DNA of 64,000 nucleotides from JAJPXI01 sp051867655 (lineage in GTDB: Bacteria > Bacillota > Clostridia > Oscillospirales > Oscillospiraceae). The stretch is taken from the NCBI GenBank assembly GCA_051867655.1, contig JBJDYV010000020.1:62001-126000 (forward strand), read 5' to 3'. The position numbers were made by a program, and so were the translations under genes. The notes under the pieces were generated by a model, which saw only the letters and a list, made by a program, of their open reading frames with translations, was not told where the DNA came from and made no database searches. Below are positions 1-8,683 of this stretch, piece by piece (position 1 is the first letter of the stretch; each line of letters begins with the position of its first letter).

Positions 1-1
1 G

Positions 2-1645
2 CTGTACAGCGGCCGGAAGGAGAACGTGGTGGTGCTGGTCAGCGAAGGCAAGGAGACGGTGGAGCGGGACGTGGCCGAGCGTCTGGCCGATACGCTGGCG
101 CGGGAGAGAACGGCCACGGCGGAGGAGAGCAGACACATGGGCTGGCTGCAGCGCGTACACTACCGGCGCACCCACCGCCTGCGCAACAGGGTGTGCGTGG
201 TGGTCCGCCAGGGCGACACGTTTTCCACCAAGCAGCTGAACGACATTTCCCTGGGCCAGGCCAGGACGGTCATCATTCTCAGCCGGGACGTGATCCACTC
301 CGTGTGCAAGATGGAGGTGGATTACCGGCAGGAGATGTACACCAGGGGGAATCCGCAGACGGTCAAGACCCTGATCCAGGTGGCGGAGATCACCGCCGCC
401 GAGACCTCCGCCGACGACCAGAAGATCGTGGTGGAGGTGGAGGACGACTGGACCGCCATGCTGGTGGACCGTATCATTGAGCACAAGGAGCGCCTGGGGA
501 AATGCAACATCGTGCCGGTGCGGGTCAACAAGGTCCTGGGGCAGATCCTCTCCCAGTTCTCCATCATGCCGGAGCTGAATCTGGTCTACAGCGAGCTGTT
601 CTCCAACAAGGGGGCCGCCTTCTATGCCGCACCCCTGCCTGCCGACCGGGATGTGGACGCCTACTGCCAGACCTTCCTGCGGGATCACCACCACGCCATT
701 CCCCTGTCCGCCCTGGAGACCAAACAGGGCTGCCAGTGCTTTTACGTGTGCGATACATCGGCCGACCTGAAGCGAAGTGCTGATGTTGCCGTGCCCAGGA
801 TCGAGGTAAAGGTCAACGAAAACTATCTGATGGATCGGCACCGCATCATCATTCTGGGGCACAACAGCAAGAACAAGGCGATCATGGACGGCTTTGACGC
901 CTTCCGGGCAGAGTGGAACACCGACCGGGAACTGCTGGACATCCTGGTCATTGATGACAAGACCAGCCTGGAACGGCTGGATTATTACCGCCAGTACCCC
1001 TATGTGTCCGCCGTGGTGGAGGCTGAGGTGTACGACCGGGATGTGATCATCCAGACCATTGACCGGTTCATCCGGGAGAGCGAAGGGGACACCAGCGTTC
1101 TGATCCTCTCCGATGATATGGCGCTGAGCGAGGAGCTGGACGCTAATGCCCTGACATACCTGATCTATGTACAGGACATCATTTCCGCCCGTCTGAAGGA
1201 GAATCCCAACTTTGACCGCGCCAGTGTGGACGTGGTGGTGGAGATTCTGAACCCGAAAAACTACGATGTGGTCCACAGCTACAGTGTGGATAATATCGTG
1301 ATCAGCAACCGCTATATCAGCAAGATGGTCACGCAGATCGGCGAAAAAGAGGCTTTGTTTGAGTTCTACAGCGATATTCTGACTTACGATGACAATAACT
1401 CCGACTTCGAAAGCAAGGAGCTGTACATCAAACCAGCGGTCAAGTTCTTTGACGGACTGCCCGGGCCCTGCACAGCGGAGGAGCTGATTCGCGCCGTATA
1501 CTATAACTCGCCGAAAGAGAACCGGGCTGTTTTGCTCGGCATGGTGACCTCTGCTGGTGAGATGCGCATTTTTGTAGGCGACCAATCAAAGATCCATCTG
1601 GAACTGACGGACAAAGACAAATTGATCCTGTACAGCGCCCATTAA
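2..1645 (+). CDS. CASTOR/POLLUX-type ion channel/RCK protein, 5' part missing
   Basis: The reading frame is open to the window edge, and the first in-frame GTG (base 26) lies inside a beta-strand-like stretch (ENVVVLVSEG), so the true start is upstream. What remains, about 548 residues, looks like the cytosolic part of the CASTOR/POLLUX (DMI1) family: tandem Rossmann-like RCK domains, the second opening near residue 270 at RHRIIILGHNSK and followed by an acidic loop (LVIDDKTS). The family consists of nucleotide-gated cation channels in plants and poorly studied homologues in bacteria. The pore helices would be in the missing part. The anion permease gene follows after 25 bases, suggesting a two-gene transport operon. 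The family call rests on overall pattern rather than a diagnostic motif. Confidence 0.7.
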   Translation: MYSGRKENVVVLVSEGKETVERDVAERLADTLARERTATAEESRHMGWLQRVHYRRTHRLRNRVCVVVRQGDTFSTKQLNDISLGQARTVIILSRDVIHSVCKMEVDYRQEMYTRGNPQTVKTLIQVAEITAAETSADDQKIVVEVEDDWTAMLVDRIIEHKERLGKCNIVPVRVNKVLGQILSQFSIMPELNLVYSELFSNKGAAFYAAPLPADRDVDAYCQTFLRDHHHAIPLSALETKQGCQCFYVCDTSADLKRSADVAVPRIEVKVNENYLMDRHRIIILGHNSKNKAIMDGFDAFRAEWNTDRELLDILVIDDKTSLERLDYYRQYPYVSAVVEAEVYDRDVIIQTIDRFIRESEGDTSVLILSDDMALSEELDANALTYLIYVQDIISARLKENPNFDRASVDVVVEILNPKNYDVVHSYSVDNIVISNRYISKMVTQIGEKEALFEFYSDILTYDDNNSDFESKELYIKPAVKFFDGLPGPCTAEELIRAVYYNSPKENRAVLLGMVTSAGEMRIFVGDQSKIHLELTDKDKLILYSAH

Positions 1646-1670
1646 GGGGATCGGAAAGGACGGGGAAGGC

Positions 1671-2885
1671 TTGATCTGGTATATCTGCTTTCTACTCTGC
1701 GTGCTGATCGGGTGCGCCGCTGTGAGGCTCGCCCTGGACCGGAAGCGCGGCGGTATGCGCATGGCGAAGGTAATGTCTTTTGTGCGGGGATTCGTCAAAA
1801 AGAATGTGGTCATGACCGTGGCTCTTGTGGCCGCCGTCATCACCAGCTTTTTCATTCCCCCCAGCAGAGAGTATCTCGGCTATTTTGACTTCAAGACACT
1901 GACCTGTCTGTTCTGCGTGCTGGCTGTGGTGTGCGCGCTGAAAAACATCCGCTTCTTCTATATCCTGGCCAAAGAGGTGGTCCAGCTGTTCAAAAACGCC
2001 CGCATGAGCGTTCTGGCCCTGGTGTACATCACTTTCATCGGCTCCATGCTCATCGCCAACGACATGGCCCTGCTGACCTTCCTGCCCCTGGGCTACTTCG
2101 TGCTGACCACCACCGGCAAGGAAAAGTACATGGCCTTCACCTTTATTATGCAGAACATCGCCGCCAACCTGGGCGGCATGCTGACCCCCTTCGGCAACCC
2201 CCAGAACCTGTACCTGTACACCAAGTTCAACATCCCTACGGGAGAGTTCATGGGCATCATGGCCCCGCCCTTCGTGCTGTCCGTGGTGCTGATCACGATT
2301 TGCTGCATCGTGTTCGTCAAGCCGGAGCCCCTGCGGGTGGAGGACGAGCCGGTCCGCCTCCCCCCGGCCCGGACGGCGCTGTACCTGTGCCTGTTCCTGC
2401 TGTCCATCATCATCGTCTTCCGGGTGATCCCCTACTGGATCGGCCTGATCGTCATCCCTGTGGTGCTCCTCTTCGCCGACCGCAAGGCGCTGAAGATGGT
2501 GGACTATCCCCTGCTGTTTACCTTCGTGTTCTTCTTCATCTTCGCGGGCAACCTGGCCCGCGTCGAGCCCATCCGGGCGTTTTTGTCCATGCTGCTGGAC
2601 AAGAGCACTCTGCTGTTCAGCGTGCTGTCCTGCCAGTTCATCAGCAACGTACCCTCCGCCATCCTGCTCAGCCAGTTCACCGCCAACTACCAGGAGTTGC
2701 TGGTGGGCGTGAACATCGGCGGCACGGGTACCCTGATCGCCTCCCTGGCCAGCCTGATCACCTTCCGGGAATACACCAAAAACAACCCGGGCAGGACTGG
2801 CTACTATGTCAAGATGTTCTCAGCGTTTAACTTCGGCTTTCTGATCCTGCTGACCGTGTTTATGCTGGCCTTGTATGCTCTGTAG
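1671..2885 (+). CDS. ArsB/NhaD/SLC13-type anion permease
   Basis: A 404-residue integral membrane protein with about ten hydrophobic segments. Residues around 160-185 carry the family signature seen in ArsB/NhaD and SLC13 carriers, a helix hairpin reading NLGGMLTPFGNPQN; the symmetric second half has NVPSAILLSQF near 325. Such proteins move organic or inorganic anions, or exchange sodium for protons; the substrate cannot be read from the sequence. The start is a TTG with a GGAAAGGACGGGGAAGG purine tract just before it; an ATG start further in would lose the first membrane segment. It follows the channel/RCK gene closely and is probably co-transcribed. A strong hairpin terminator follows. Confidence 0.8.
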   Translation: MIWYICFLLCVLIGCAAVRLALDRKRGGMRMAKVMSFVRGFVKKNVVMTVALVAAVITSFFIPPSREYLGYFDFKTLTCLFCVLAVVCALKNIRFFYILAKEVVQLFKNARMSVLALVYITFIGSMLIANDMALLTFLPLGYFVLTTTGKEKYMAFTFIMQNIAANLGGMLTPFGNPQNLYLYTKFNIPTGEFMGIMAPPFVLSVVLITICCIVFVKPEPLRVEDEPVRLPPARTALYLCLFLLSIIIVFRVIPYWIGLIVIPVVLLFADRKALKMVDYPLLFTFVFFFIFAGNLARVEPIRAFLSMLLDKSTLLFSVLSCQFISNVPSAILLSQFTANYQELLVGVNIGGTGTLIASLASLITFREYTKNNPGRTGYYVKMFSAFNFGFLILLTVFMLALYAL

Positions 2886-2941
2886 CGTCTGAAAGCGGGA
2901 AACTTACTAAATTCTCAAAATATCCGTTGGAGAAAGAGACA

Positions 2942-2979
2942 AAAGGAGCGCTGCGGGGAGTGACCCGCAGCGCTCCTTT
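2942..2979. terminator. Terminator hairpin after the permease gene
   Basis: Perfect 16-bp inverted repeat (2942-2957 and 2964-2979) with a 6-base loop, GC-rich centre, A-rich 5' flank and T-rich 3' flank (CTTTATCCTTTATTA). It could stop transcription from either side, and it lies between convergent genes. Confidence 0.85.
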
Positions 2980-3000
2980 ATCCTTTATTATGTGTTTACA

Positions 3001-3050
3001 GTACACCATCGGCCGCACCGGCCGATGGTGTACGCACAATTCAGCGGAAG
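3001..3050 (-). pseudogene. Decayed fragment of a polysaccharide deacetylase 3' end, now a hairpin
   Basis: On the minus strand this reads QLPLNCAYTIGRCGR, close to the C-terminal QLLLNCEYTIDHTGR of the intact PdaB-like deacetylase at 27892-28656; at base level about 32 of 37 positions agree. Only the tail is left. Part of it (3001-3014 and 3020-3033) forms a perfect 14-bp inverted repeat with a 5-base loop, a structure the intact gene lacks. It may be a relic of a lost paralogue or a copied gene end. No open frame of any length remains. Confidence 0.5.
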
Positions 3051-3120
3051 CTGGAAACGCCTTTAAGTGACGGGGAGACGGCGGGGTGAGAAAATAGACT
3101 GTACCGATTCCATATAGAAG

Positions 3121-3158
3121 TCCCGAGGAATCCCGAACTTCCTCGGGATTCCTCGGGA
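3121..3158. repeat. Perfect 16-bp inverted repeat near the esterase 3' end
   Basis: Arms 3121-3136 and 3143-3158 (TCCCGAGGAATCCCGA and its complement) with a 6-base loop. It sits about 100 bases past the stop of the minus-strand carboxylesterase gene. No clear T-run follows in either direction, so it may be an RNA-end stabiliser rather than an intrinsic terminator. Confidence 0.7.
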
Positions 3159-3259
3159 CGATAAGCTCATTCTGTATGAGTGCAATTAATCCGCTCTCAG
3201 ATATGACGCTGACCTCAATTGTGCAAATCATTTTGAGACAGCCCCAAGTTCGGCCTCCT

Positions 3260-4822
3260 TCAAAACTTTCCGAGACGGTGGTCGGAGAAAATGTCGCAGA
3301 GAATATACGCCGGGTCCTCTTTGCCGATGAGATTCTGCCGCATGCCGTCGTTGTCAAAGAACATGCAGGCGGGGTTGGCATCGGTGTAGGGCTCCCACCG
3401 GGGCAGGTCCGGCTCGTTGGGATCGCCGGTGCGGATGAAATTGGCCCAGTAGCGGGTCATGGCCTGAGACAGCATATAATCCCAGCCAGTAAAGCAATGC
3501 TTCTTGGCGCGCCAGCTGCGGTTCAGTGTGCCGAACACATACCAGAGCTCTCCGGCGTGGTAGGCGCCCATGTCGTCCCCGGGCAGGTGACGGTCGAAAT
3601 GGTAGATGTAAAGGGGCTTGTTGCCCAGCTTTTCCTCCGCCATGGCCCAGGACAACGGCTGGGAGCGGGGGAAAACCTTCTTGGCCTTGATGTAGGCGTC
3701 TGCCATCTTGTCCGGATGGTCCGCGCCGAACAGCTGGACAATGTCGTCAGCCCGGTCGCCGCCGAACTCCTTTGCCAGCACGGCGAAGCGCTCCACCACT
3801 GTGGGCTTGAACTTGGTGATGATCCCGTCGCCGCTGACGCCGCCCACCAGAATGTCCACGTTGTGGTGCTTTCCCTTGGCCAGAGACTGCCAAACCTGCT
3901 CGGTGAACACCACGTCGTCAATGACCGGCATGAACTCCACCTCGCCGTCGGCGATGGCCGCCTGCATGATCAACTCATGTGCTTCGTCCGTGGGGAGCTC
4001 ACGCAGCTCGTCAATGGTCTTGCCCAGCCTTTTGCATATGGTTTCGCCGATGGACATGGCTTTTTCCCGGGAGTAATGGGGATCGTGGTCGAACAGAATG
4101 CCGGTGGAGTGAACGCAGGCCCGGCGAAACAGTCCCTCAGACTGGGGAGAAACCAGCAGGGCGTCGGTCATGTTGCCGCCGGAGGACTGGCCGCCCACCG
4201 CGATGTTGTCCGGGTCGCCGCCGAAGGCCGCGATGTTCTCCCGCATCCACTTCAGGGCCTGGATCAGGTCCAGAATACCCATCGTGCCGGTGGCGCCGAT
4301 AGCGCTCTCCTGTGCCAGCTGCGGATGGGCGAAATAGCCGAAAACGCCCAGACGGAACTGTACGCTGACAAAGATGACGCCCTCACGGCAGAAGGCCTCT
4401 CCGTCCACCTCAATGTTGGAGCCGCCGCCGTTGGCGTAGCGCCCGCCATGGATCCACATAAAGACAGGCAGCTTAGCCTGGGGGTTTACCTCCGGGGTCC
4501 AGATGTTCAGATACAGGCAGTCCTCGCTCTGGGACGCGGGCGGCGGGCTGTTCTCCGGGCCGGAGTGAAAGCCGGTCACCCGCACGATCATGTCCCGGTC
4601 GCGGTCAAAGCGGTAGATACTCTGGGGCGCGACGGGGGGAAAGTGGAAGCAGTCCAGTGTCCCGCTGCGTTTTTCCGGGGGCTGCGGGTCCTTCCAGCGC
4701 AGATCGCCCACCGGCGGCGCGGCGTAGGGCACGCCCTTAAAGACGGTATAGTGGGGGTCACCACAGGGCATTCCCCGCACGGGACCTTCTAGGGTATTTG
4801 CAATGCGGTTGATATCGGCCAT
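3260..4822 (-). CDS. Type-B carboxylesterase (COesterase family)
   Basis: A 520-residue alpha/beta hydrolase. Family landmarks appear in order: GVPYAAPPVGDLRW near residue 30, EDCLYLNIWTP near 100, oxyanion-hole IHGGRY near 124, nucleophile elbow GGQSSGGN near 208 (Ser in GxSxG), and a late His in AYHAGELWYVFG near 420. It lacks a signal peptide, so it should act in the cytosol on esters or amides. It is the last gene of a peptide-transporter operon, 15 bases after the lactonase-like gene, so an acylated or esterified product of the imported compound is a plausible substrate (inference). A GxSxG with QSS instead of the usual ESA is a minor variant. Confidence 0.88.
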   Translation of the reverse strand: MADINRIANTLEGPVRGMPCGDPHYTVFKGVPYAAPPVGDLRWKDPQPPEKRSGTLDCFHFPPVAPQSIYRFDRDRDMIVRVTGFHSGPENSPPPASQSEDCLYLNIWTPEVNPQAKLPVFMWIHGGRYANGGGSNIEVDGEAFCREGVIFVSVQFRLGVFGYFAHPQLAQESAIGATGTMGILDLIQALKWMRENIAAFGGDPDNIAVGGQSSGGNMTDALLVSPQSEGLFRRACVHSTGILFDHDPHYSREKAMSIGETICKRLGKTIDELRELPTDEAHELIMQAAIADGEVEFMPVIDDVVFTEQVWQSLAKGKHHNVDILVGGVSGDGIITKFKPTVVERFAVLAKEFGGDRADDIVQLFGADHPDKMADAYIKAKKVFPRSQPLSWAMAEEKLGNKPLYIYHFDRHLPGDDMGAYHAGELWYVFGTLNRSWRAKKHCFTGWDYMLSQAMTRYWANFIRTGDPNEPDLPRWEPYTDANPACMFFDNDGMRQNLIGKEDPAYILCDIFSDHRLGKF

Positions 4823-4837
4823 ATTGTGTTCCTCCCA

Positions 4838-6034
4838 TCAGACGGTCCAGAATGTGATGTTGGCGGGCGCGTGGAGGCCTTCATATGTTGTGATGGCCTC
4901 GCCCAGGGTGCCGTCGGCGCCGATGGGCATGGCGATGACCCGCCCGCAACCCAGCAGCGTGACGTGCAGGAACCGGCCGTCCGGGGACAGCGCGCAGCCG
5001 CGGGAACCGGCCTTTTCCCCGTCCGCCACCATTTTTCTGGTCTGGAGTTTGGTCAGGGTCCCGGTCTCCTCATTGATCGCGTATACTGTGACGATATCAA
5101 GACCGCGCACCACGTTGTACAGCCACTTTCCGCTGGGATGGATACGCAGGTCAGAGGATTCGGCCACCCGTCTGGAGGGGACCCCCTCCGGCATAATGAA
5201 GCCCTCGGGCAGGATGTCCTGGGTATCGGCCAGGGTCAGAACGCCGGTTTCACTGTAACGGAAGGCGTGGAGGATGGGTTTGGTTTCGTAGTTTGCGAAG
5301 TAATAGGGCTTGCTGGGGTGAAATACACCATAGCGGGGGGAACTGCCGGGCAGATCCCGGTAGGGCGCGTCGCCCTTCAGAATCAAATGATCGCGTTCCC
5401 GATCCAGGTTGAACATATAAATGGCGTCGCCGCCCTTGTCGCAGACCGCGAACAGGCTTCCGTCCGGCGACATGGCAACCTGATGGGGGTGGGGGTTGGT
5501 CTGGGAGGGGTGCGCAGTGATGGTGTGGCGGAAGACATCAACCGCTTCCCCGACGCTCCCGTCTTCCCGGAGGCGGAACAGAACCGTATTGGCTTCGTCG
5601 TACTCAGTCAGAAGCTGGATTTTCCCGAAGCAGTCGCGCACCGTTTTCGTGATGGGCTTGCGTCCCGCGTGATTGGTGACGATCAGGTGCCTGCGCTCCT
5701 TGTCCGTGGTCAGGCCGCTTGCGCGTACGCCGTAGGAAGGGCTGGAACTGAGCAGCGTCATCCCACCGGTTTCCCGGTCCAGCGAGAAGGCCAGCACCCG
5801 GCCGCCGCCGCCGGTGACACCGGGCAGGTTTTCGTTTTCATCCGTGCAGTACAGCACGCCGCGGGTCCCGTCCAGCCAGACCGCGCCCACCATGATATCG
5901 GTGATATCACTGCTCCCTACAGGGGAAAGCGCGCCGGTTTGCGCGTCATAGGAAAAGATCTGGAAGCCGAGCTTTTCGGTGCCCAAATCATGCTCCCATT
6001 TCCCCACATAAGCATATATTTGATCCATTTTCAT
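4838..6034 (-). CDS. Seven-bladed beta-propeller lactonase family protein
   Basis: About 398 residues, the usual length for the YbhE/6-phosphogluconolactonase-like propeller family. Repeated blade patterns are visible: YVGKWE at the start, HPHQVAMSPDGSLFAVCDKG near 200, RIHPSGKWLYNVVRG near 310 and GCALSPDGRFLHV near 355. Family members hydrolyse sugar lactones or have lost catalysis; substrate unknown here. Two ATGs are possible: the first (6034) is only 3-4 bases from the AAAGGG tract, the second (6028, third codon) is better spaced. It lies between the 4-TM protein and the carboxylesterase, and the three probably share the peptide-transporter transcript. Confidence 0.82.
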   Translation of the reverse strand: MKMDQIYAYVGKWEHDLGTEKLGFQIFSYDAQTGALSPVGSSDITDIMVGAVWLDGTRGVLYCTDENENLPGVTGGGGRVLAFSLDRETGGMTLLSSSPSYGVRASGLTTDKERRHLIVTNHAGRKPITKTVRDCFGKIQLLTEYDEANTVLFRLREDGSVGEAVDVFRHTITAHPSQTNPHPHQVAMSPDGSLFAVCDKGGDAIYMFNLDRERDHLILKGDAPYRDLPGSSPRYGVFHPSKPYYFANYETKPILHAFRYSETGVLTLADTQDILPEGFIMPEGVPSRRVAESSDLRIHPSGKWLYNVVRGLDIVTVYAINEETGTLTKLQTRKMVADGEKAGSRGCALSPDGRFLHVTLLGCGRVIAMPIGADGTLGEAITTYEGLHAPANITFWTV

Positions 6035-6102
6035 CAGCCCTTTCTAGCTTCTGAACGGTTTAGAAAGATATTTTGGTATACAATAGCACGCCTTCCACGC
6101 CC

Positions 6103-6690
6103 TCAGACGGACTGACGGATGGAATATTTCAGCCTGCGTTCAATGGCGTAGGACGCGAAAGCTGACAGGCCCCCGGGGATTTGCAGCAAAATCAGGGCTG
6201 CAACCGCAGCGGTGAACTCCCCGGTGGCAGCCATCAGTGCGAGATAAACCAGGAAAAGCGCCAGACAGGCCAGGGCGCAGAGCAAGGAGATATTGCGCAG
6301 GCGCTTGGGGCCGCGTTTATAGTCCCACTCCCGCATTTCCAGGGGAGAGAGCCAGTAAAAGACCAACGCGAAAAAGCGCAGAACCGTCAGGAAGATCAGG
6401 GCAAACATGGGGGCCGCCGCGATCTTTGAGAGGTTGAGGGCGGCGGGGGACAGATTGCTCAGCACGATACACAGCAGCGTGACGCAGAACAGCGCGCTGT
6501 GAGCCAGCTTCAGCCTGATGTGGGCGCCATGGGAAACGGGTACGCCATAGAGCTTGCCCCCGTAGACGAATTCATTGCGTACAATGCCGTCCGGCCCCAG
6601 GACCTCTGTCAGCGTGTAATCCTCGTAGTAGGAGCGGAAATAGTCGGTGCCAGCGGGCGCCTTTTCCTCCTCCTTGACCTGAGCGTTCAT
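6103..6690 (-). CDS. Small four-helix membrane protein linked to peptide ABC operon
   Basis: I chose the ATG at 6690 (195 residues) because a GGAGGTG ribosome site sits 5-6 bases upstream; the longer frame has no such site and a charged, non-conserved-looking head. The protein has a soluble N-terminus rich in Tyr and acidic residues (YFRSYYEDY, residues 17-25), then four hydrophobic segments at roughly 62-80, 90-112, 130-150 and 158-180. I do not recognise a named family. A protein of the same design (soluble head, four helices) ends the second peptide-transporter operon (26838-27368), so it may assist these transporters; that role is inference. Confidence 0.7.
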   Translation of the reverse strand: MNAQVKEEEKAPAGTDYFRSYYEDYTLTEVLGPDGIVRNEFVYGGKLYGVPVSHGAHIRLKLAHSALFCVTLLCIVLSNLSPAALNLSKIAAAPMFALIFLTVLRFFALVFYWLSPLEMREWDYKRGPKRLRNISLLCALACLALFLVYLALMAATGEFTAAVAALILLQIPGGLSAFASYAIERRLKYSIRQSV

Positions 6691-6737
6691 GGACACACCT
6701 CCGTGTTTTCCGAATATCCTGCGGAATTGGCAGGAAC

Positions 6738-7694
6738 TCAGCCGCCGATCTCCTGGATCCGGCAGCAGGCGACAAAATGATTGCTTCCGCATTCCGTCAG
6801 CTGCTGCGGCTGGTGGCAGGCCTCGCCGGCAAAGGGGCAGCGGGCGGCAAACCGGCAGCCCGGCTTGGGGTTGATGGGAGAAGTGATCTCCCCCCGGGTG
6901 ATGATCCGCTGTCTCTTGTGGGCAAAATCAATGGAAGGGACTGCGCTCAGCAGCGCCTTGGTGTATGGATGCAGAGGGGCCTTGAAGATCTCACGGGTGG
7001 GGCAGAGCTCCACCACCTGGCCCAGGTACATGACGCAGATGTGGTCGGCCAGGTGATGCACCACCGACATATCGTGAGTCACGAACATGTAGGTCAGGCC
7101 CTGCTCCTCCTGTAGGTCCTGCAGCAGGTTCAGGATCTGGGCCTGGATGGACACATCCAGGGCAGAGACCGGTTCGTCGCAGGCAATGAACTTGGGACCC
7201 ATGGCCAGGGCCCGGGCGATGCCCACGCGCTGCCGTCTTCCGCCGTCCAGCTCATGGGGATAGGCCCGGCGCATGCGCCGGTCAATGCCCACCATGGTCA
7301 TCAGGTACTCGATCTTTTCGTTCAGTTCGGCCTTATTGGCCCTTTTGTTGGACAGCTTCAAGGGCTCCAGGATGGTGTCTTCCACGTTTTTACGGGGGTT
7401 CAGGGAGGAGTTCGGGTCCTGGAAAATGATCTGCATGTCATGGCGCAGCTCTTTCAGCCCGGAGGAGGAAAGATGGGTCACGTCCCGGCCCTCGAACAGG
7501 ATCTGTCCGTCCGTACTCTCCAGCAGGTGGATGATGGTTCGGGCCAGCGTGGATTTGCCGCAGCCGGATTCGCCCACCACGCCCAGGGTTTCCTTGTAGC
7601 CGATGGACAGGGTCACGTCGTCCACCGCGTGGAGCTTTCCGTTGGGGACGTTGAAGTACTTTTTCAGGTTTTTGACTTCCAGCAAAGCTGACAT
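6738..7694 (-). CDS. Oligopeptide ABC transporter ATP-binding protein (DppF/OppF type)
   Basis: The ATG at 7694 (MSALLEV, 318 residues) has an AAAGGAGG site upstream; the longer frame is spurious. Walker A is GESGCGKST near residue 40, the Q-loop IIFQDP near 90, Walker B FIACDEP near 170, H-loop VTHD near 205, and the C-terminal oligopeptide-ABC extension has the Cys cluster CRFAARCPFA that marks OppD/DppF-type ATPases. The signature loop reads LDGGRRQR instead of LSGGQ, as in the other DppF copy in this window. It pairs with the DppD-type ATPase encoded 4 bases upstream to power import through DppB/DppC. Confidence 0.93.
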   Translation of the reverse strand: MSALLEVKNLKKYFNVPNGKLHAVDDVTLSIGYKETLGVVGESGCGKSTLARTIIHLLESTDGQILFEGRDVTHLSSSGLKELRHDMQIIFQDPNSSLNPRKNVEDTILEPLKLSNKRANKAELNEKIEYLMTMVGIDRRMRRAYPHELDGGRRQRVGIARALAMGPKFIACDEPVSALDVSIQAQILNLLQDLQEEQGLTYMFVTHDMSVVHHLADHICVMYLGQVVELCPTREIFKAPLHPYTKALLSAVPSIDFAHKRQRIITRGEITSPINPKPGCRFAARCPFAGEACHQPQQLTECGSNHFVACCRIQEIGG

Positions 7695-7698
7695 GTTC

Positions 7699-8670
7699 TC
7701 ACTCCTCCTTTCGAATGCATTTGTATTTGTGCCCGTCCGCCAGGACCACATCCGGGACAGGCTGGCTACAGGCCTCGGTGGCGTAGGGACAGCGATCCTG
7801 GAATTTACAGCCGGCGGGAAGCTTGGTCGGATCGGGAGGCAGGCCGGCAATGGGCTTGAGCCGCTCCACCTCGGTGGAAGTGTCCGGGATGGAGTCGAAC
7901 AGGCTGATGGTATACGGATGCCGGGGTTTGGAGTAGACCTGCTCGATGGTGCCGTACTCCACAATTTCGCCGGCGTAGACGATGGCCACGTTCTTGCAGT
8001 TCTCCGCCACCACCGCCAGGTCGTGGGTGATCAGGATCATGGCGGTCTGCTTCTGCTTCTGCAGGGCGGCGATCATTTCCAGCACCTGGGCCTGGATGGT
8101 CACATCCAGGGCGCTGGTGGGCTCGTCGGCGATCAGCAGATCGGGGTTGCAGGAAAGCGCCATGGCGATGACCACCCGCTGCTTCATGCCGCCGGAAAAC
8201 TGATGGGGATACTCGACCCAGCGGGAGCCGGGGATGCCCACCAGCTCCAGGATATCCATGGCCTCCTTCCGGGCCTCTTTTTTTGAGCAGCCCTTGTGCA
8301 GGCGGATACCGTTGGCGATCTGGTCGCCCACCTTGATGACCGGATTCAGGGCCGTCATAGGATCCTGGAACACCATGGAGATACGCTTGCCGCGGTATTG
8401 GCGCATCTCCTCGTTGGAGAGCTGGACCAGGTCGATCTCATCGTCCAGCAGGATCTTGCCGCTGACGATCTTGGCGGGCGGGGTCTGCAGAATGCGCAGG
8501 ATGGATTTGGCGATGGTGGTCTTACCGGCGCCTGTTTCGCCCACAAGGCCCAGGGTTTCGCCGTAATTCACGTCAAAGGAGACGCCGTTGACGGCCTCCA
8601 CAACCTCGTCACGGGTGATGTACTTGACCACAAGGTCTTGTACGGAGATTACATGTTTCTGTTGTTCCAT
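7699..8670 (-). CDS. Oligopeptide ABC transporter ATP-binding protein (DppD/OppD type)
   Basis: 323 residues with Walker A GETGAGKTT near 42, Q-loop MVFQDP near 100, canonical signature FSGGMKQR near 158, Walker B LLIADEP near 180, H-loop ITHD near 210, and the OppD-type Cys cluster CKFQDRCPYATEAC near 300. It is a cytosolic ATPase of a five-part peptide importer. Gene order is DppB-C-D-F, with 13 bases to dppC and 4 to dppF, indicating tight co-transcription. It retains an intact LSGGQ-like loop where its partner does not, suggesting unequal ATP sites. Confidence 0.94.
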   Translation of the reverse strand: MEQQKHVISVQDLVVKYITRDEVVEAVNGVSFDVNYGETLGLVGETGAGKTTIAKSILRILQTPPAKIVSGKILLDDEIDLVQLSNEEMRQYRGKRISMVFQDPMTALNPVIKVGDQIANGIRLHKGCSKKEARKEAMDILELVGIPGSRWVEYPHQFSGGMKQRVVIAMALSCNPDLLIADEPTSALDVTIQAQVLEMIAALQKQKQTAMILITHDLAVVAENCKNVAIVYAGEIVEYGTIEQVYSKPRHPYTISLFDSIPDTSTEVERLKPIAGLPPDPTKLPAGCKFQDRCPYATEACSQPVPDVVLADGHKYKCIRKEE

Positions 8671-8683
8671 GTCGTTCCCTCCC

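Noticed and set aside
3176..4792. Plus-strand open frame opposite the carboxylesterase gene
   Set aside because: Shadow of the esterase, which has full family motifs on the minus strand.
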